NCBI GenBank assembly: GCA_008360975.2
Contig: CM039184.1
Span: forward strand, 49,566,797 to 49,630,796
DNA from: Lichenostomus cassidix
Taxonomy: Eukaryota; Chordata; Aves; Passeriformes; Meliphagidae
Direction of reading: 5' to 3'
Length of the DNA stretch: 64,000 bases
The notes under the pieces are model-generated. The model was not told the DNA's origin. It made no database searches and saw nothing but the letters and a program-made list of their open reading frames with translations. Position 1 is the stretch's first letter; the number at the start of each line of letters is the position of its first letter. Made by a program: the position numbers and the translations under genes. This document shows, piece by piece, positions 23,384 to 38,100 of the stretch.

Positions 23384-25599
23384 CACAGCCCCCTGCAGCT
23401 TGTCCTTTGAGCACTAAACTTGCAGCCACACACTGCAACATTACAGCTGCTTCTCGTGTGAGTGTCCCTTGTGATTGTGATCTCCCCTTAGGATGGTGGG
23501 GAGTTTTACAACTGAGCCAGTTTGTGTAAGGGAAGACAATTGGCATGATAATAAGCACCATCAGCAGGGTCTGCTTCATATCTGGCCCAAAACTCAGCTT
23601 GTAGCCTCTGGTGGTAGATGTTCACTCCATCTTATGCAGACCAGAAGTTTTACCATCACATCCCCAAAAACTCTTCTCCTCCCTCTTGGTTCATGGGGAA
23701 GAGTGTGGAAACCCAGTCTCAGCAAATGAGTCTGGCCTCCCCCAGCCTTGTTTACTTCTTCTTAGACCTGAGATAATTGGACTACAGTACCAGCTTTATC
23801 CTAAGTTCCTGTCAGGTGGCTTAGCTCACGGTCCAGTTTCCCAAAATCCAGGAGGCATACTGGGGGAGGGTGGGCTTCAGTGGTGCACATGAGCAGTTGC
23901 TTCTTTGCACACTTTGCTACAGTGGACAAAGTCCTCTGGTGATCTTAATAGTGTTTAAGACAGTTTTGATTTTTAAGTCTCTTACAGGAGGCCTAAGAGC
24001 ACACACTGTTGGGAGGGTTCCTGGAAAATAGCAAAGGACATCAGGTTGTCCACTGGAAAAGACAGTTTTCCATTGATTTAATAGGCTAAACATTCAGTGC
24101 TACACAGATAATGTAGTCCTGTTCTCCTGCTATTTGTCTGGAACTGCTGGGAGAGGATGACTTATAAGTTTCAACAGAGGCTACTGGACCTTGATATGAC
24201 AGGAAAAGGGAGCCCTTGGAATATGTATTCACAAATTCACAGCCAATTTGCTCATTTGTCTAGAAAGTTAGTTATTCCTTGGGGAAATAAGAAAAGAAAA
24301 GAAAATGTATTTGAAGACACTGTAAATCCAGGTAGCACACAGCTGTCATTTATTTTTCACTAGAAGAAAAGAAAGGTCTATTTTTGTTCTTATGCAATGT
24401 TTTCACTTTCCTTCTTTTAAAGCACAATGACAGTTAATGATTAATAGACACAGTCCACAGTGCTGCCAGCAGGAAGCCAGCATAAGCGTGGAGGAAGTCT
24501 AAATAATTGAAGGGAAAAGGTGACAGAGGCAGCCATTAGTTCTTCTGGATAGGAAATTCTTCATTGCCTGGCTATTTGCCCAAATGAGAGAGAAAATCTA
24601 CTATTTGAGCAGCACAATCTGTATACTTCATGATGCACTTCTCTTGGGGACAAAAGAAACAACAGGGCTCAGTCATTTTAAATCAATAGAAATTGCTGCA
24701 AAATCCCCTGATTTTAATTGTGTCACAACACATTAATGGGCTTGCAACACAACCAGCTTGTCCAAAGTAACTGGGCAGCATTCCAGAGACAAACACCCTA
24801 CAGCAAAATGAATGATATCACACTGGACACTTGCCTTCACAGTGACTCCCCTCCTGGACATCCTGGTGGTCACGGGAGACCCTGTGTACTTGCAAAGAAG
24901 GCTGGGAATTTTTAGGACTGAGCAAAACAGAGCAGCAAATGTTGAGCAGAAAACTAATTTCAGTCTTCCCAAACTGGGTGACAAGAAACAAAATGATCCA
25001 AAATAAACAAAAAATAAAATAAATAGAAAGTAATAATTAAAAAAACCCAACAAACCAAGCCCTTGTTTGCTTTCTGATTTGTCCATTCTGGTACTCTGTG
25101 TCATGGGCTTAAGTGGAGAATATTATTTCATATTTTTATGGGGAGAATGAGGATCCTTTCCAGCATTTTTTAAACAAATTGTGGATTACTGTCTCATCTG
25201 ACACTTCGCATAATTTAGTTTCCTTTAATTTCTAGTCATAATTTAACAAGTGTCATATCACAGGCTGTCGTATCTTCTACAGAAAAAGTTTTCTAGAGGA
25301 ACTGTTAAATATGTTCATTTAACTTGTGATGTAAAACGAGAAGCTGGAAGCAGTAGCTACATCCAGCCTTAGACAGCATCACATCTTGGACAAAGCTCTC
25401 CAGGACTGTGAGGTGATTGCAGTAGTAGCAGTGTCCTGTGCCATGTGTTGCTGCCTTTCCCTTTGGTGTGACGGCTGAGCTTTCTGCCAGCTGTGGTGTT
25501 CTGGGGAAAAGCAGTGGCAGCATCTATAAAGAGAACCATTCAGCAAGGTAAATTTGAGGTCCTTGCTGTGGCAGGTTTTTCTTGAAGAATTTGTGTCTG
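23384..25599. other. Intergenic, no gene recognised
   Basis: No exon, RNA gene or named repeat recognised. The first few hundred bases keep a composition like the LTR block and could be flanking remnant, but I cannot align them to anything. Confidence 0.55.
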
Positions 25600-26184
25600 C
25601 TACTATCCTCCCTCTTGATAAGGTCAGTGCCTCTACTCAGCCCTGGTGAGTCCTCACCTGGAATGCTGTATGCAGTTCTGGGCTTCTCAGTACAAGAGGG
25701 ACATGGAGCTCCTGGAGTGAGTCTAGGAGGTAGTGAAGGGCTACAAAGACAATTAAGGAACTGGAACATCTCTCTTGTGAGGAAAGGCTGAGGCAGCTGG
25801 GTGTGTTCAGTCTCGAGAAGAGATCACTGAGATGGCACCTTATCAATGTGTTTAAGTATCTGTTGAGAGGATGTCAGGAGGGTGTCAAGAGGATACAGGT
25901 CAGAGGTGCCAAGCCATAGGACAAGAGGCAATGGGCAGAAACTAATGCACAGGAAGTTCTGCCTGAATATAAGGAAGAACTTAGTTAAAGTTCAGTGACT
26001 GGGCACTGGCACAGGTTGCCCAGAGAGGTTATGGAGTCTCCTTCTCTGGAGACATTCAAAACCCATCTGTGCACAGTTCTGAGTAATGTACTCTAGGATG
26101 ACCCTGCTTGAGCAGAGAGGTTGACCCAGATGACTTCCAGTGACCCCTTTCAGCCTTACCTGTTCTGTTATTCTGTGATTATGT
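25600..26184 (+). mobile_element. CR1 LINE fragment, 3' end, plus strand
   Basis: The order of CR1 landmarks runs forward: cagttctgggcttctcag, tacaagagggacatgg, caagaggcaatgggcag, aggaagttctgcctg, ggttgcccagagaggtt, gaccctgcttgagcag, then a tail with ttctgttattctgtgatt, the CR1 terminal microsatellite. This is one of the longer copies here, about 585 bp. It includes the end of the reverse-transcriptase ORF region and the 3' UTR, with frames broken throughout. Confidence 0.95.
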
Positions 26185-29100
26185 GAACTGGAATTAATTT
26201 TTAACACTTTTTCATCCAGGATCTCCTGGAAGTTTTTAAAAGAAAATCTATAAAAATACAAGGAGATCTGCCAAGCAGAAGCTTGCACTTAATATTCTGC
26301 TTAAGAGGATATTTTCATTGCACAATTTTTGTCTGTACTAGCATTTAGCTAAGTACATTCACACATTCACTAAGCACTCATCAAATGGAAAGTCTGTGAT
26401 TTCTTATAACATTAATGGCTCTTCACAACCGAAAGTGTATATCTGCTTGAAGTATTCTGGAAAAGTACTGAAACAACATAAAGAAGGGTAGTAGACATTA
26501 CTGCCCTTTTAAAGGCGTTTTAAATGAAGGGGAATCACAAATGTGTGATTCTTTTCACAGAGGAGTCACATTCATTGATAATAGTAGGAACAAAGGCTGA
26601 AGAGAGAAACTGGAGTTAAAGGACTTTATTTGAGAGCAGAAAATAGTACTAATTTTTGGATGTCAATGAGATGGCAGACACAAAAAGAGAGAAAAAGCAG
26701 AGTAAAGTAGCGAGCAAAGTCAACCTAGAGAAGGCTATGGAGGAGGAAAGAGGCTGTGGTAGGAGAAAGATGGTTGAATGCACAGGAGTAGGAAGAGATC
26801 CACAGTCCATACTCAGAAACATTTAGCTTAATTACAGACAACCTTTATGTTATGTCATGAATGAAAGCCAATGATGTATTCTGTTGCTTATTTAAATGTG
26901 AAATATCTATAATAGTATTTCCTGGAGGTATTTTGCAGAAACTCAGGATGTAGCAGCCACCTTCCCACAGTGACAGTCAGCGTAGGAAACTGCAGAGAGG
27001 CCGTGTCCTGATCCCACCACTATTTCCCATCTGGTAAGGTTGAGATAATTTTCCTTTCCCTGCTTAGAAATGTTGCAGTAAAGGCAGTTGCAGTCAGATA
27101 CCAGAGCAGTTCCCAAGGGAAGGGTCTCAGAGAGGGGTTACAGAAGAATGTAAGGCAAAAAATGCATTTTGAAGGATGAAAGAGGGAGGGGAGCCTGAGG
27201 ACCTTACCTGGGAGCATCCAGGTATTAAAGAGGGGGCACATCTAGTGTTGATGGAGAGTAAGTTGAAGGCTTTTGTTGGATTGAGATTTCTGAAGCAAAA
27301 CTCATGTGTTTGCCGTAATCTTCTAGTGGAGGTGGAATATAACTATTTATTTTGAGCAACATTTTTTTATGCACATAGTTTGTGTATTTAAACTATTACA
27401 GCAGTCCTAATGGTATTCCTAACAGAGCTAAATTACGGAATCGAGGCTTCATTTTTATTCCTCAAATAGCACATAGTTAAGTCTGCAGGAATTCTGAGTG
27501 AAACTGGGGAAAAAGTAAGAATCATAAATGATCTGTTTTGGTTTTTACTTCTGTTATGTTTCTTCTCTAATCTTGTTTTTTCTTCCCCCCTACCATTTTA
27601 ATATCTTTGAATTTGATACATTATTTCTAAATGTAGAAAAGATGAAAACTGCACGACCTGTCTGTAAGACTGCTTACGTATTATACTTTGTGAGCATAGT
27701 TTTCATTAAAACCCCACCCTATTTACAAAAAACTCAGAAGTTGATTTATTAAGTTTCTTGGGCACTCTGCCTTTCTTACTGGATGTTTTCCTGAGCTCCT
27801 GTGACTTGTGTAAGTCTCTTCTCATTCTGCACAGGAGATATTGATGTATCAACCAGCTTCCTTAAGCTGATGAGAAAGTCTGTGTTAGAGGTAGGTACTA
27901 CCAGATTTCAAATTCCCAAACTAGTATTTTACATGCCTATTTTAAACAGGTCACTGTTTATGATGGATCATCATAGTAATTTCAACTTGACTTCCTCACA
28001 TGAATCTGATTAAAGTAATATTTTCAGTGCATCAATGTACTTAACTCATTCTGTTCTCCTGCGCTTTTTTGAGGTAGAAAAGGTGCTGCTGGTACCTTCT
28101 ACTTTCATTATTTTGGTTGGCTTGTGAAGAGTTTAATCAGATTTTATTCACTGAAGAGTATCTCCATCTACAGAGTTCTCTTACTGACAGAAAGGTCAAT
28201 GAAATCATAAGGGAACCATCAATGTTTCCATTCCACGTCCCTGCTGTTAAGTTTAAAGATACTCTTATTCTATCTGCTAGTAAGAACTTCAGTATTTCTC
28301 AGAAGCAAATGGGAGTCTTTTTCTCTGTTTAGTGGGAAACATCTGTCTTTTAAACACTCTGCTCTAGATAATTAGGCATAATCAGGCTTTTCCAAGATCC
28401 ACTGCTCATGTACAGATCTGCAGACTTTAATAAGTTGTTTGTAAGCAAGGTCCCTGATGAAGGCTGGGTCCTTACCCTCTGTAAGTATATGATGCTAGAA
28501 ATTTTTTTTTCAGGTAAAAAATGGACAGGAACCATTTTGTTTTCAAAAGTTACCAAGTAAATTGTTTTTAAATCTTCAGGTTTTGGTTTTTTAAATTAAA
28601 AATGCTTGCTACACTTCGGAGATATTCTGTGAACCTCTAACCCTTGTCTAATTCATGTTGGTCAGGTGCTCAATTCACTGAGGAGTGGTCTGTAATCCCA
28701 GGGTTTGTGTTGGATAGAGGTAGGGGTTTTAGATTCCCAGCTCCACTGCAGAGCTGGAGTCTTGGGTTATTTATCAAAAGATCCACCCTGAAACTGTGGA
28801 CCTTGAAAGACCTGTGCTGCTGTCTTTGGGAAGGGCCTGGAGACAGGCACACCATTGAGGGATTTTGATTCCACTATAGGGTCCATGACCTAGAACACTC
28901 AGGCCTAGAACATTCAAGCATTTGGCAAAATATTTTGAGTCCAAGACATTTTTAATAAAAGTTTGTGTTTCACACATTGACATTTTCTGACAAGTATTCA
29001 TCAGAATATTTCCACTGAATTTAATTCCTGAGTAACAGGAGCCAAAAAATTTTGCCAAGCAGTCCTCAACAATGGGATGTATTTGGGTCAAACTGCAGCA

Positions 29101-32100
29101 TGCATCTCCAGTGCTAAATTAATATCCTCTCTGCTATTGTTAGTCCAGGCAGCTCATAGCTAGTCAAATCACAAGATAAGCTGATATTAAAAATTGCTGA
29201 GCAGTGGCTAAGATGAACAGAGAAGTGTTGGTATATCATGTAATTACCTTGATACATGAGGAGGCTCTGTTATTACTTTTTCAACTTATATATTTTACAT
29301 ATATAGGGAAAGCCACTGTACTATGACTTTGGGCTCATTTACATGCCTTTGTTTAGTCACAATTAAATGCAAATTTTATGAGAAAAGTAACCTTGAAATG
29401 TCCAACAAAAAGGATGCAGATTGTTCAGATATTCAGAATAGAGTTTGTGAACAAGGATGATTCTCTATTGATTTAATTATAAATGGTGTGGGCAATAATT
29501 TAGACATGTTTCCTTGAAGAACCTAAAATCAGATTTAGAAAATATAGTAGATAACTGTAGGTTTTCTTAGGATTTAAGCTGAAGTTCCATATTTTATTAT
29601 CACCACCATATGGATTATCTTTGACTCACCCACCTAGACACCACAAACTGTTGGTGACAACGTCTGGAGCTCCTGCTCTGATTCTGTGCTAGATTATTTT
29701 AAAATAGAGATAGCAACGATTCAGACTTACCGTCCATAGATGTGACTCTGCTGTGGGAGCACAGTCTGACATAATAGTACAGCTACTTTACTGCATTGCT
29801 GGAGGGATAAGATTTTTAACACCTGTTCAGATATGAGTGATACATTTACTTCTCATATCTCTACACTGCAAACTCATTTTGCTGTGAAGATAAAAGTAGT
29901 TCCTCCTGTCAAATCACCAAACACCCCCATTTCCACCCAAGGAACCTGCTGACCCTTCAGAAGCAACCCATTCCTCCCAAACTCAAATCATCTGGTTCCA
30001 GATGAAACAGGTCCATGCATTGGAGCAAAATTTTGAAGAAAGAGATTAGACTAAAACTACGTGCCTGCTCTGGCTGCCACATTTTCAAATTGCCCCTAAT
30101 ATGTCAATCTGTTTGGAACAGACACATAGAGGGTAGCTGTAGCTCTCCTGTGGGAGGAAAAAAGTATTCAAGCTTTTTACAAGAAGAATGTCAGTCTTAT
30201 TAAGAGGTCACAGAACAGGATGGAAAAGGTTTATTTAGTACCCAGACAGCAAGTCACAAATATGAAGAAGGTCAAATGCTATGGGAAAAACAACCTGGTT
30301 TGATCTCAACTAAGTTTTCATACTCTGTGTCATATTTTTCATTGTGTGCTTGGATGACTTCAAATCTAGTAGTGGTAACACTGCATGCTCTGGCAGATAC
30401 ATAAGAATGTGGAGTTGGGATATAGGTAATGCATGGAGACCAGCAATGGGGAAGGGCATATAACCCCTATGCTAAGGAAAATGTGATTCTTGGACATATA
30501 ATGGAGTATGATCTGTGTGTAGCAGGCCAAGTAGTCTGTAAATAATATAAGAATGCCTGCTAGGGAGATATTCAATCTTTACAAGTAATTCATACTTAGA
30601 AGTCCAGGAAGCAGAATTTAAGAGGCTACGAGAATATTTCATTCTCTGAGTAATGTCTTTGCTGTAGTGAAATCAAATTCTTCATGTTGACACTCAAGTT
30701 TTTTTCATGATTTTTCTATGCTAAACAAATTTTTGGGTGAAGATTTTGTGTAGAAATCAGAAAGCTCTAGCTCTACAGAAGATAGGGAAAAAAAGGCATT
30801 GGCAAACTAGATACTGTTAAGCTCAACCATACTGCACAGATCTGCTGTAAAAAATTGGCTTCAGAACTTACTGTGCTTACTTTGCTTACTGCTTAAATGA
30901 GGTCTGTAGTAGAAAGCAAAATTATTTGCACTATGAGAAAATTAATTAATTTCCTGTTCTCTGAGACATGCCTATTTGTGGCAGGAATTCTTCAGTGTCA
31001 ATTTAGCCACAATATTTATATGTGTCTGTACACCTCTTCTGAGGCAGAGCTGGAAATCCATCCTGTTAAAGGCTTAAATACTTCTTTGATACTAAAATAT
31101 TTTTCTTTATTCCATAAATATCTGGTGCCACTGAAGTGGGATATACTGCTTAATGAGACGGTGAGCTACAAACTCAGAGCCAATGGGCAATGTTAAAGTG
31201 AGCCTTTTGCAAAGCAATTAAGGTGATACAACTTTTAGAAACACATTCTATAGGCCTATAAAAAGATCTGTCAGCATTACAGATACCTGGCGAAAGTTTT
31301 AGATTCCTACATTTGGCTTTAACAGCTATAATGGGTGATTTTTCAAATGTTTCAGGAACTTTTAGCAGCACTGCTCCCAGCAGAACAGTGAGTATGGTAC
31401 TGTGTAGAACAAGCACTTCTCTGAGCATTTATCCATCCACCATTTATGTCTTCATCCCAAACCCCAGCTGCACTGGCCTCTGCAGGGATTGTGCCCTTTA
31501 GATTTACCTGAAAGGGAATTACAGACTAACTAGGAGCTTAGTGTCCACTTAATCATGGCTCTTCTGAAGAGGAAGAAGGGGACCTTCTTTTCCGAGGATC
31601 TCATTAAGTTCAGTGGATGTTGGTTCAAAGTCTAAAAGTACTCATTTCTTCCCTTCACACCCCAAACCCAGGCTAAGTACTGCAGATGAGCAAAATGGCT
31701 TCTCTGATGTTTCTTGGAATGGGTTTTGTATAGTCAGGAGAAGGTACTTATGTCTCAGACTTTTTAAAATAATACACAGAGTGTCAGTAAAAGTAGCATC
31801 ATTCTGGTAATCGTATCCACACATTAATAAATGCATTGTGCACTTGCTTCATACTAAAATAGAACTATCATTTTAATTTGGTCTTTTAATTTAATTTTCT
31901 GTGCTTAGTATTGGCCAGAGGAGTAAATGTGTCCATTCTTCATCAAGCAGAAATTCAACAGAAGTAAACTTCAATGGTGTTTGAACACATTGTATTTACC
32001 TTGTAGGCTTTTACATGAAGAAAAATACACGGATTGTATCACTATCAGATTGCTGTCCTGTGTAAGACAGTGGGACAATTTGGATCAAGGTAATATTTTA

Positions 32101-32616
32101 AAATACAAGACAAATGTTGTTTTGAAACACATGCTGGTATTTATTGATATCTTGCAGAGTCATCATTGGATTTAATTCAATATAAAGTGATAAAAACAAC
32201 AGCAACAACTCTTGCACTGCTGGTCTTGCTGCTTTGGGGATTTTAGCAATATTACAGAACAATTGCCAAGAAAGAGGAAAAGCTTGGAGTACTCAAATTA
32301 TGGCATTGCACCAGAAGAAAATAATAAAAATTGGCAACTTTTTATAAATCAATCTTACATTTCAGTTGGAGGGGAAAATAGGTGTTAACATGTTTCAGTA
32401 TCTATTTGGCATGATACATATTTAAGGGGGCATTTTAATGCTATTCATGGTTTATAATATATATAAGACCCCACCTCAACTGGGGTTACTCTTTGACAGT
32501 CTAGGTGTATTTCTGAATTGAAACTCATGAAGCTCAGTTTTTTTTTGGTTGAAATTCTGTGATCTTGACCTCTGTAGAAGACTGTATAATTTAGTGCTTT
32601 TTATTAATTTTTTTTT

Positions 32617-32664
32617 TTTATGTCACACCAACGTACATTAAAATGTACACTGGTATGACATAAA
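32617..32664. repeat. Near-perfect palindrome with 23-bp arms and a 2-base loop
   Basis: Arms 32617-32639 and 32642-32664 pair at 20 of 23 positions around a central AA. The arms carry tttatgtcacacca and tggtatgacataaa at their outer parts. Read as RNA, two of the three mismatches would be non-canonical or wobble and the rest would pair fully. It sits after a run of T. It could be a MITE relic, a simple inverted duplication or a hairpin; a 2-base loop is too tight for a normal microRNA precursor. Confidence 0.85.
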
Positions 32665-35135
32665 GGATCTGTTACTGACTTTTGAATGAATGAATTTTAA
32701 CTCAATAGCTATGGTGTGTCATTTTCCAGCAGATAACCCAAAATTTGTGCTATTTAGTTCACCAAGAGGTGGCAGCCTTCACTCAAGTCCCTCCAAACCT
32801 GTTCTCTTGATACAGGTTGACCAGATGAGTACTTGGAATTGACATGCATGTACAATGGTTGATGAATATCTGGAGATGGATCCTCAGGCTCTCTCAAAGC
32901 TGTTGGTATTTGGTATTATTGATTTGCTGATCTCTGGGAAAAGACAAAATGTGTGTCAGCTATTGTTTGTTTGTTATAATTCTTCTTTCTGTGTGGCTTG
33001 TATGGAAAATCTAACATAAAGTGGTTTAGGTAGGATTTTTTGGGCTAGTTTTCTTAGAGTCAGATATCCACTTTAAACAAACATTTGGGCTGTCATCAGT
33101 CATGATGAGAGAAAATCTCCACTGAGTCTATATTGCATCCTAAGAAACTTTAGGAGAAATGAATTGAATAGCTAGCTAAACGTGCCCATCTCTGCCTGCA
33201 GACTGTGGAGGAAATGGAGGTAACTAGTTTAGAGTAGGTCTGAAACTGAAGAATTAACGTGAGATGTCTTGAATCTTTGTGTCTTTAATTTATATCTGAA
33301 GGCAAGCATTAATTTTCACATTTCTTCTAAGTTCTTGTGGATGTGTGTGAAGGAAAGAAACATAAAATATTCCTGCTGATCTTCATTGCCTTCTATTTAT
33401 ATTAGGAAGACATGGTGAGAAAAAGCACATCCCAATTTTTCTGGGCATTTTGCACCTTTGAGAAGACAATGTTTGGTTATTTTGTGAAGATTCTTTAAAA
33501 TTTATAGCTAAATAAAGTTTCTAAAATATTATTAAGGCCAAAGAGTATCTGAGATAGGACTACATATTGTAATATTTTGATTCCTTATATTTTGCCTTGT
33601 GAAATGTGCAACAGCTTTGATTTTAGATTTTCTGACCTATGAGGACAAATACTGATAGAAACCAGATTGAGATATGATGCTCTGTTTGTGATTTAATCTC
33701 CCATATGCCTTTTGAAAGCAGATAAGTAATTTCCATCATCATTTGCATTAATAAAATTCTGGAAAAACATGTTGCAGAGTGATTTCTCTCTTGGTCACAG
33801 CAGTTCTTGACATTTGCAGAATTCCTTTGTTAGCTGAAACAGAAACATCACAGATGAAGTAATTGAAGGGCAGAGGAGTTGGCACAGATAATCCAGATGC
33901 AGTGACTGTAAGAATAACACAGCTATGTGGGTATGCTGCCAGCATCTCGTTAGATCATGACACTCTTCCCTTGTTTCTATGACCCCCACTGACACTAAGC
34001 TATCACACATTGCTGGTTTTCATGTCATTGTGGAGGTCCTTGGAAAGCTGATTTAAAACACAGGGGGCAATTGACGGTTTTTAAGCTGCTCCTCCATTCC
34101 CCAGTTTTAACACTAGCAGTTTTGAGAAAAGTAAATGTATTTTATGTGTGATGGTTATGCTCCTTGTAGTTTTCTTATTTCTAGGAATAAGATCTGAAGT
34201 GTATGTTTGTAGTAAGAAACTCTGAAGGGTGTTTATAATAGTCTTAGTATTATTTGTGCACTTCAGAGGCTTCTCATTCTGACTGGAGACAACATATGCA
34301 TGTCTTAGACTATTCAAATAAATGAATGTCTGGGCTGGAATAATCTGTGCAGGGATGAAAAGAAGAGGAAGGTTAAAAGCTAAATGAGATCATTCAGAAG
34401 ATTTACAATCAGCTGTGAAAGATGTTTCCCTGCACTAAAGCTAATCAACACAATGAATTTTCATGTTTGTCTTGTACTGCAGAGGAAATTGAATCAGATG
34501 TCTCCTGGGGATTCCATTATTATTTGGTATTCACATGCTGGCACCCACACTTCTTCAGCTGCTGGCAGTCAGAGAACTTCGATGCACACACGATAACTAG
34601 GCTTCTTGCACGAAAGTGAAGAAACATTCCCAACAATCCCAACAATGTGTTATCTAATGCAAAGAGATCCAGCACTTAGATAACGAATGTGTTCATCCCT
34701 TAGCTCTTGGGTGGTCCCATTTTGTCAGCTGCGTGGGACAGATTTAGTTTTAGGATCCCTAGTGGGCTGTGTTTTGTTGTCACTGCTGGGAATGGGGGAA
34801 AAGTTGTTGCCAGACACAAGGATCTGGTTTGCACTGCGGGGCTGTGGATGGGGTGAAGCTTGGGATGGTGGCAAGAGGTGGAGGATTTGCACCTGCAGCA
34901 GCAGCACACTGGTCCCTGTGGCAAAGCAGAGCTGGGGCAGAAACAGGATGAGACACTGTTCAAACACCCTGCTTCCCTTCTCCATGGGTAGGAGAAAGCA
35001 AGCCAGGACTGCCAGTTAGACCAGGCTGCACAAGGATTGTGTTTTTCTAGATCAAGGAGAACTAGAAAAACATACCTAGCAACATTATGCTTTTTTGTTT
35101 TAAACATAAGCCTGCGATTCTATTGCTGTTTCAGC

Positions 35136-35154
35136 TTTTTTTTTTTTTTTTTTT
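35136..35154. repeat. T homopolymer, 19 bases
   Basis: Nineteen consecutive T follow TTTCAGC. No recognisable retrocopy is next to it on the side where a poly(A)-tailed insertion would lie. Confidence 0.8.
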
Positions 35155-38100
35155 GAGGGGTACAAAATAAAAAAGTGACCGTTTTAGGGCCTTGGGTAAA
35201 GAGAGAAACTACAAAGTAATAATTCAGCTGAAACTGTATAATGTACATGCCCAGCTAAAGTTAAAGCTGGCTCAGGTCATCTGTTTTAGAAGATTAGTCT
35301 TGCTTGGGATTAACTCGCCCTAGTGCTAGCACATCATGTTTTGGTGGTTAAGACTTATTCTGTCAATTCTTTCTGGTATCTCAAGATTCATAAACTATAA
35401 GCCAGTCTTTGGCTTCTCAGAATCTGCAAAAGGCTTAAATCAGTAAAAGAAGATTATTCAGAAATTCCTGGCACATCAAAATTTCACAGAATAACTATCC
35501 TGTTTTTATTAGGTCCAGAAGATATAATGAAGACTTTTTTTTTCTACAAAAAGAATGTGACTTAGTATTTGATTTAAGAAAATGTGTTCCAGATTGCACA
35601 GAACTACAATTTTCATAGATAAGTTGAGAAAAGCTAAAAAACAACCAAACAAAAAACCCTTTGAGCTGCTACTTCATAAAAGATATTTACTCAATACAAG
35701 CATTTTTTAAAAAGCAATGCCATTAGCTTTTTCCAAGTGAAAATGGAAACTGGGCAGGGTTTCATTAGAAAGAGCTAAGTTATTGATATTCCAGCTCTTT
35801 CGAAGCTATGAAAGGCACTTAAAGCTGCTGTAGACTCCTGGTGTGTAATGAAAAATAAGAGTCAGCCTGCCCTACTGCCCCATGGATTAGGTGTTCCTCA
35901 TCCAGCTCTGATGGGGAAGTGGGCAGGCCAGGTGACACTTGCACCTAGAAATAAGGAGAGGAAACCAAAACCACTATTCCCGTGTTTTCCTGGTGTTTGC
36001 CTGTTGCTCTTTGCCTCTCTTGCAGTAGGAAAAGTAATGGGAGGATGTTTTGATTTTTTTGAAGAGAAATGCAGTGGGCTATAAATTTCTTTCTGCTTGC
36101 TCCCTGGACATCAAAGGAGAAAAGGGTAAATAGAAGTTTTTCTTTCCAGGAGCTAAGGAAGAAAAAGAGACAGACAAATCTTCCTAGGAAGGGGCTGTGG
36201 ATTTCTTTTTGAGAAAAGATCTAGGAAGTAGGGTTAGAAAAAGACTAGAGGAATCTTGAAAGGGCATCTTTGTGTTGTAGCATGCTTCAGCATATTTAGA
36301 TTTTTAGTTCTGAACATAGGAGAGATACCCTGTGAATGTTTGTGGCTGTTTATATAAATTAAGAGGGAATTCATGACTCCCTTAGGAGAAGTTGGGGAGA
36401 AGTGTAATTAAGTGTTCAGCTATGTGAGAAAAGAAGCCATATCTTATCAATGATAAAGGAGGTGTGACCTACTGGCTTGTAATGAGGAGTTTTTCATGGA
36501 AATAAGAGGAAGGAGGAGAGATGAGACTTATAAAAGGCTTTCTGGGTAAAATTTTCATGATTTTCCAATTGGGATGAGCTCACTCCATAATGCCCTTCTT
36601 CTACAGGCATATACAAGACATATATATGTCTTAAAAAGGGAATATGCAAGGGCTGAGGAAATGCTTTCATGTGTTGTAAGCTTTGTAAAGTGATTGCAAT
36701 TGATAAAGTATCATTTAACTTCATATCTGATACCTGGGTCAGGTGTTTGTGCTTAGAGGTATTTCTCTACTTCTGGAAAGAATTCTATGCAAATGTGTGC
36801 AATTTAGTCTGAGCAATATTTGTGTATTGTGTGGGTAGTTATTTTTTTACTTACAGCAGTTAGACCACTAATAGTGTAGTCAAATTTGAACAGGTGTTCC
36901 TGTGGATATGCTTTTTGCTAATGCACAAAATACTTTATTGGTTAAAAATGTCTTTAAATTGTGAAGTATTGAACAATCTTCTATATATGCTCGCCTCACA
37001 TGTTGGTTTGCTGCCAGCATGGTGAGGTGAACTTGGATGTCCCTATCCTTCCTGCAAAAGGGGTTTGTGTGTAAGTGAATATGGCTCTGCATTATGCTTG
37101 CACTGCCCCTTCCATGTGGCAGGAGAGAACACAACTCCTTTGTCAGGAGAAGGTGAGGGGAAACAGAGTCTTGCTTGGTTTTTAAGCTAGTTAAGAACCA
37201 CTGAGTTGTGCTGATGGGCTAATTATCCCTACCTGATTGTAGAAATAAAAATATTATGTCCTCTCTGACTGTTCTCTCAACTCAGCACGTCTTACTTAGT
37301 GTGGAAGTCTAGCTTCCCCCCGAGGCCCCTGTGGTATAGCCCTTTCCAGCGTGAGTGCTGTTCTTGTCCTGCTTGGTCAGCCACACAGGCAAGTGAAGCT
37401 TCTGTCGAGGTTCTGGTTGACTGAGCAGAGCCAGTGGTTTGAATTTTGCAGCAGCTTCTTGAAGAATGGCCTCTCTTTTTGTGGAAGGTGCTTCCCCATG
37501 AGGTAACTGTGAGCTTGGATGAAACAGTTGCTCAAAATCTTGTGCAGTGAAATATCTTTAAACCATTCCTTGATGGAAGGAGAATTGGTGGCTTAACACG
37601 ACCTGAAAGTTGTCTATGCAAGTGTAATGGAAACACTGGCATCCACAGTAGCAGTTATGAATTTTGGGAGTTGCAAGCAGAACTTCCAGCCCAGTAAACT
37701 GACTTGTAGCTGCCTGTGTTGTCTATGATTGCCCAGCCCTTTGTCATGCCTCTTCTACAGCTGCAACATAGCTCTGTGTGTCCTACAGGTGTTGGAGTGG
37801 AGGAATACTTGGCTCTCTTTCAGGTGTTGGACATCTGCTCTTGCTATAAAGGGATGTTTAATGTTATGACGTGCATTGAAATTAGCCAAGTGCTGATGCA
37901 AAGAAGTGCTGTCCCCAAATGTTCTGGATGTACTTGAGCTGAAAAAACAATTTCCCATTGGGAGGGAGAGAGATGTCATTGTTTAGATGTCACCCTGTCT
38001 ATAAGGGTTAGATTATGCTGAAGCTGCCTTGCATTAAATTGTATTTGGCTAAATTACCCATAAAACTAACATTTATCTCACCTTTTGTGCATCTCTTGCC

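Noticed and set aside
32617..32664. MicroRNA precursor interpretation of the palindrome
   Set aside because: The loop is only two bases and the stem is short, unlike a normal precursor hairpin.
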